Source: Amoebophrya sp. A120
Lineage: Eukaryota; Sar; Dinophyceae; Syndiniales; Amoebophryaceae
Assembly: GCA_905178155.1 (NCBI GenBank)
Contig: CAJINV010000011.1
Span: 227,029-291,028, forward strand
Length of the DNA stretch: 64,000 nt
Direction: 5' to 3'
Part shown: positions 59,171 through 64,000 of the stretch, in pieces
Numbering within the stretch: the first letter of the stretch is position 1
Layout of the letters: each line of letters begins with the position of its first letter
Translations under genes and position numbers: made by a program
The notes under the pieces: generated by a model
Databases searched by the model: none
What the model saw: the letters and a program-made list of their open reading frames with translations, nothing else
What the model was told of the DNA's origin: nothing

Positions 59171-60735
59171 AGCGGGAATGGGCGGCACGCCCGCCCCGGA
59201 AGCGTCCAAAAATCCTTCCCGGCCCGGTACAAGAAAAGTCATCTGCAGATTACTGCGGGAATGGGGGGCAAGCTGGCCCCGACGGCGTCCAAAAATCCGT
59301 CGCGGCCAGGTGCAAAAGTGCTCTGCAGATTGGTGCGGGAATGGGTGGCGCGCTGGCTTCGAAGCCTCCCAAAAATCCCTCCCTGCCGAAGGCAAAAATG
59401 CTCTGGAGATTACTGCGGGAATGGGCGGCACGCTGGCCCCGAAGGCGTCCAAAAATCCCTCGCGGCCAGGTGCAAAAGTGCTCTGCAGATTGCTGCGGGA
59501 ATGGGCGGCACGCTGGCCCCGACGGCGTCCAAAAATCCCTCGCGGCCAGGTGCAAAAATGCTCTGCAGATTGGTGCGGGAATGGGTGGCACGCTGGCATC
59601 GAAGCCTCCCAAAAACCCCTCCCTGCCGAAGGCAGAAATGCTCTGCAGATTACTGCGGGAAGGGGCGGCACGCTGGCCCCGAAGGCGTCCCAAAATCCTT
59701 CGTGGCCAGGTGCAAAAGCGCTCTGCAGATTGGTGCGGGAATGGGTGGCACGCTGGCTGCGAAGCCAGGCCCGCCCCTGAATGAAGGCAAAAATGCTCTG
59801 CACATTACTGCGGGAAGTGGCGGCACGCTGGCCCCGAAGCCGTCCAAATACCCTTCGCGGCCCGGTGCAAAAGTGCTCTGCAGATTACTGCGGGAATGGG
59901 CGGCACGCTGGCCCCGAAAGCGTCCAAAAAATCCCTCGCCGCCGGGTGCCAAAGTGGTCTGCAGATTACTGCGGGAATGGGCGGCACGCTGGCCCCACCG
60001 GCGTGCAAAAATCCCTCGCGGCCAGGTGCAAAAGCGCTCTGCAGATTGGTGCGGGAATGGGTGGCGCGCTGGCATCGAAGCCTCCCAAAAACCCCTCCCT
60101 GCCGAAGGCAAAAATGCGCTGCAGATAACTGCGGGAGGGGGCGGCACGCTGGCCCCGAAGGCGTCCAAAAATCCTTCGCGGCCAGGTGCAAAAGCGCTCT
60201 GCAGATTGGTGCGGGAATGGGTGGCACGCTGGCTTCGAAGCCTCCCAAAAGTCCGTCCCTGACCGAAGGCAAAAATGCTCTGCAGATTACTGCGGGAATG
60301 GGCGGCACGCTGGCCCCGAAGCCGTCCAAATATCCTTCGCGGCCCGGTGCAAAAGTGCTCTGCAGATTACTGCGGGAATGGGCGGCACGCTGGCCCCGAC
60401 GGCGTCCAAAAATTCCTCGCTGCCAGATGCAAAAGTGCTCTGCAGATTGGTGCGGGAATGGGTGGCGCGCTGGCTTCGAAGCCTCCCAAAAATCCCTCCC
60501 TGCCGAAGGCAAAAATGCTCTGCAGATTACTGCGGGAATGGGCGGCACGCTGGCCCCGAAGGCGTCCAAAAATCCTTCGCGGCCAGGTGCAAAAGTGCTC
60601 TGCAGATTAGTGCGGGAATGGGCGGCACGCTGGCCCCAAAGCTTTCCAAAAAGCCCTCCCTGATCGAAGGCAAAAATGCTCTGCAGATTAGTCCGGGAAC
60701 GGGCGGAACGGTGGCCCCGAAGCCACCTTCCCGGG
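59170..60735. repeat. ~81-bp repeat array with CTCTGCAGATT core
   Basis: Units carry GTGCAAAAGTGCTCTGCAGA and TTACTGCGGGAATGGGCGGC. Two or three unit subtypes alternate (CCCCGAAGGCGTCC; GCTTCGAAGCCTCCC). GCGGGAATGGGCGGCACGCTGG is almost the same as in the 81-bp family upstream, so the two are likely descendants of one repeat. Confidence 0.9.
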
Positions 60736-62085
60736 CCCGGGCCCGGCTCGGGTGAAGCTTCTGGGAGAGAAGCCAAAGTGGCACCGTCCAGAGAGGAAGC
60801 CTTTATTCGGGCGGCTGCGACCTTTGAATAATTTCACCATTCCCTCGTGCAAAGCTTACGAAACAGTCGCCAAAGTGGCGCCGTCCGGAAAGCCCTCGCT
60901 TGGGCGCCTGCGACCTTTGAATAATTTCGCCATGCCGTCGGGTGAAGCTTCTGAAAGGGAAGCCAAAGTGGTGCCATCCGGAAACCCCCATTTGGGCGGC
61001 TGCGACCTTTGAATAATTTCGCCATGCCATCGGGTGAAGCTTCTGAAAGAGAAACCAAAGGGGCGCCATCCGGAAGCCCTTCATTTGGGTGGCTGCGACC
61101 TTTGAATAATTGCGCCATGCCGTCGGGTGAAGCTTCTTCAAGGGAAGCCAATAAAGTGGCACCGCCCAGAAAGGAAGCCATCACTTGGGCGGCTGCGACC
61201 TTTGAATAATTTCACCATTCCCTCGTGCAAAGCTTACGAAACAGGCGCCAAAGTGGTGCCGTCCAGAAAGCCCTCGCTTGGGCGGCTGCGACCTTTGAAT
61301 AGTTTTGCCATGCCGTTGGGTGAAGCTTCTGAAAGGGAAGCCAAAGTGCGCCATCCGGAAACTTCCCATTTGGGCGGCTGCGACCTTTGAATAATTTCGC
61401 CATGCCATCGAGTGAAGCCTCTGAAAGAGAAACCAAAGTGGCGCCATCCGGAAACCCTTCATTTGGGTGGCTGCGACCTTTGAATAATTGCGCCATGCCG
61501 TCGGGTGAAGCTTCTTCAAGGGAAGCCAAAGTGGCACCGTCCAGAGAGGAAGCCTTTATTTGGGCGGCTGCGACCTTTGAATAATTTTACCATTCCCTCG
61601 TGCAAAGCTCACAAAACGGGCGCCAACGTTGCGCCGTCCGGAAGGGGAGTCCTCATTTGGGCGGCTGCGACCTTTGAATAATTGCGCCATGCCGTCGGGT
61701 CAAGCTTCTTCAAGGGAAGCCAAAGCGGCACCGTCCAGAAAGGAAGCCCTTATTTGGGCGGCTGCGACCTTTGAATAATTTCACCATTCCCTCGTGCAAA
61801 GCTTACGAAACGGTCGCCCAAGTGGCGCCGTCTGAAAAGCCCCAATTTGCACGGCTGCGACCTTTGAATATTTCTCCCCTGCCCTCAAGTGAAGCTTCTG
61901 AGAGGGAATCCAAAGTGGCGCCATCCGCAAACTCCCCATTTGGGCGGCTGCGACCTTTGAATAATTTTGCTATGCCTTCGTGTGACGCTTCTGAAAGGGA
62001 AGCCAAAGTGGCGCCATCCGGAAACCCTGCATTTTGGCGGCGGCGACCTTTGAATAATTTCGCCAGGCCTTCGGGATAAGCTTCT
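60735..62085. repeat. ~93-bp repeat array with CTGCGACCTTTGAATAATT core
   Basis: The core CTGCGACCTTTGAATAATT recurs at ~93-bp spacing (about 60814, 60907 and 61000), about 14 copies. Flanking segments include GAAGCTTCTGAAAGGGAAGC and AAAGTGGCGCC. The units are more diverged than in the 246-bp array, suggesting an older or less homogenised array. Confidence 0.9.
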
Positions 62086-64000
62086 GCCCCACGTCCCACC
62101 CCGAATGCTGTGCTTTCCCCCCCGGCCACACCAAGCCGGGGCTCACGCCCGGTCCCGAGATACGGCGCTTGCCCCATGTCCCATCATTCAAGACTCACGC
62201 CCGGTCCCCGCATGCTGTGCTCCCCCCTCCCCCACCAAGCCGGGGCTCGCGCCCGATCCCCGGATGCTGTGCTTGGCCCATGTCCTATAGGACGGGGCTC
62301 GCGCCTGGTCCCAGGAGGCGGTGCTGCTGCCCGTGTCCTCGGGGACACGGCTCGCGCTGCTGCCTTCTGTCCCATGAGACGGGGCTCGCGTCCGGTCCCA
62401 TGAGGCGGTGCTGCGGCCCGTGCCCCCTGGGACAGGGCTCGTGCTGCTGCCTTCTGTCCCATGAGACGGGGCTCGCGCCCGGTCCCGGGAACCCATGCTG
62501 CTGCCTCGTGTCCAATGACACGGGGCTCGTGCTGCTGCCCCCTGTCCCATGAGACGGGGCTCGTGCTGCTGCCCCCTGTCCCATGCAACGGGGCTCGCGT
62601 CCGGTCCTGCGTGGCCGCGCTGCTGCCTCGTGTCCCATGCGACGGGGCTCGTGCTGCTGCCCCATGTCACATGAGACGGGGCTCGCGTCCGGTCCCGCGA
62701 GGCCGTGCGGCTGCCCATGTCCCATGAGACGGGGCTCGTGCTGCTGTGCCCTGTTGTCCCATGAGACGGGGCTCGTGCTGCTGCCCCATGTCCCATGAGA
62801 CAGGGCTCGCGCCCGGTCCCTCGAGGCGGTGCTGCTGCCCATGTCCCATGAGACGGGGCTCGTGCTGCTGTCCCCTGTCCCATGAGACGCGGCTCGCGCC
62901 CGGTCCCGGGAACCCGTGCTGCTGCCTCGTGTCCCATGACACGGTGCTCGTGCTGCTGCCCCATGTCCCATGAGACGGGGCCCGCGCCCGGTCCCAGGAG
63001 GCGGCGCTGTTGCCCATGTCCCATGAGACGGGGCTCGTGCTGCTGCCCCATGTCCCATGAGACGGGGCTCGTGCTGCTGCCCCCTGTCCCATGAGACGGG
63101 GCTCGTGCTGCTACCCCCGTCCCATGAGACGGGGCTCGTGCTGCTGCCCCCGGTCCCATGCGACGGGGCTCGTGCTGCTGCCCCTTGTTCCATGAGACGG
63201 GGCTCGCGCCCGGTCCCGGGAGGCCGTGCTGCTGCCTCGTGTCCCATGAGACGGGGCTCGTGCTGCTGCCCATGTGCCATGAGACGGGGCTCATGCTGCT
63301 GCCCCGCTGTCCCATGAGACGGGGCTCGCGCCCGGTCCCGGGAACCCGTGCTGCTGCCTCGTGTCCCATGACACGGGGCCCGTGCTGCTTGCCCCGTGTC
63401 CCATGAGACGGGGCTCGTGCTGCTGCCCTCTGCTCCATGAGACGGGGCTCGTGCTGCTGCCCCCTGTCCCATCAGACGGGGCTCGCGCCCGGACCCTGGA
63501 GGCCGTGCTGCTGCCTCGTGTCCCACCAGCCGGGGCTCGCGCCCGGTCCCCGGATGCTGCGCTTGCCCAATGGGATGTCCCACCAGCCGGGGCTCAAGCC
63601 CGATCTCCGGACGCTGTGTCTTGCCCTGTGTCCCACTAGCCGGGGCTCGCGCCCGGTCCCGAGATGCTGTGCTTGCCCTGCGTCCCACCAGCCGGGGCTC
63701 ACGCCCGATCTCCGGATGCTGTGTCTTGCCCTGTTTCCCACTAGCCGGGGCTCGCGCCCGGTCCCGAGATGCTGTGCTTGCCCTGTGTCCCACCAGCCGG
63801 GGGGGCTCACGGGGCTCACGCCCGATCTCCGGATGCTGTGTCTTGCCCTGTGTCCCACTAGCCGGGGCTCGCGCCCGGTCCCGAGATGCTGTGCTCGCCC
63901 TGTGTCCCACCAGCCGGGGCTCACGCCCGATCTCCGGATGCTGTGTCTTGCCCTGTGTCCCACTAGCCGGGGCTCGCGCCCGGTCCCGAGATGCTGTGCT
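62085..64000. repeat. ~33- and ~52-bp repeat arrays running off the window
   Basis: The centre has ~33-34-bp units (GTCCCATGAGACGGGGCTCG plus TGCTGCTGCCC; 63061, 63095, 63128). Both sides have ~50-53-bp units built on AGCCGGGGCTCGCGCCCGGT and CCCGAGATGCTGTGCTTGCC. The array continues past 64000. Open frames are repeat artefacts. Confidence 0.92.

Noticed and set aside
54000-63963. Very long frames (up to ~640 codons) through the tandem arrays
   Set aside because: They are periodic translations of satellite units, open on both strands and in several frames, without any non-repeat coding part.

Overview
The window is nuclear DNA of a protist. Genes are split by introns and the proteins are rich in Ser/Thr/Gln low complexity. 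They include a PACRG-type flagellar protein, an APE2-type nuclease, a RecQ helicase and a GH35 glycosidase. Every convincing gene between 1 and about 52 kb is on the minus strand. Many introns are short elements with terminal inverted repeats (TIRs) and 3-6 bp direct repeats at their ends, spliced without GT-AG. Unidirectional genes plus intron-forming elements fit an alveolate, and best a syndinian dinoflagellate of the Amoebophrya type. That assignment is inference, because no rRNA or other marker is present.

Layout, all genes on the minus strand: 1-8773, a giant intronless DExH helicase with a degenerate 3'-5' exonuclease-like domain (open at the window edge); 9674-13738, a GH35 beta-galactosidase-like protein whose nucleophile position is Ala; 14.1-15.95 kb, a GC-rich island; 16176-19635, an APE2-like nuclease; 20.4-22.5 kb, a GC-rich island; 22809-23961, an unknown protein with a possible mitochondrial presequence; 24444-26584, a DUF445 membrane protein; 26609-28711, a coiled-coil protein; 29376-30128, an unknown ORF; 30255-32096, a FAD/NAD oxidoreductase with a duplicated 5' end behind a small GC-rich island; 34529-38765, a PACRG-domain protein (possibly extending to 39425); 39.5-41.7 kb, a two-copy tandem duplication carrying GC-rich islands; 42287-47722, a RecQ helicase; 47986-52163, a disordered protein with a SUMO-interaction-like motif and several SUMO-acceptor-like sites, whose 2.2-kb intron is filled with a 131-bp hairpin minisatellite. 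From 52.9 kb to the end the window is a mosaic of tandem-repeat families with units of about 33-52, 80-81, 93 and 246 bp.

The main result is a self-consistent splice model. At eleven places, removing an element together with one copy of its direct repeat restores a continuous reading frame. Whole-gene lengths then come out as exact multiples of three for GH35 (1129 aa), APE2 (1063 aa), PACRG (639 aa), RecQ (1079 aa) and the SUMO-motif protein (667 aa), and conserved motifs are rejoined. Several of these introns have been invaded or have expanded: a TA-flanked inverted-repeat element in an intron of PACRG, an 815-bp insertion with 15-bp direct repeats in a RecQ intron, and the hairpin minisatellite. 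The genes do not form one pathway. RecQ and APE2 are genome-maintenance proteins, PACRG is axonemal, and the rest are metabolic, membrane or unknown.
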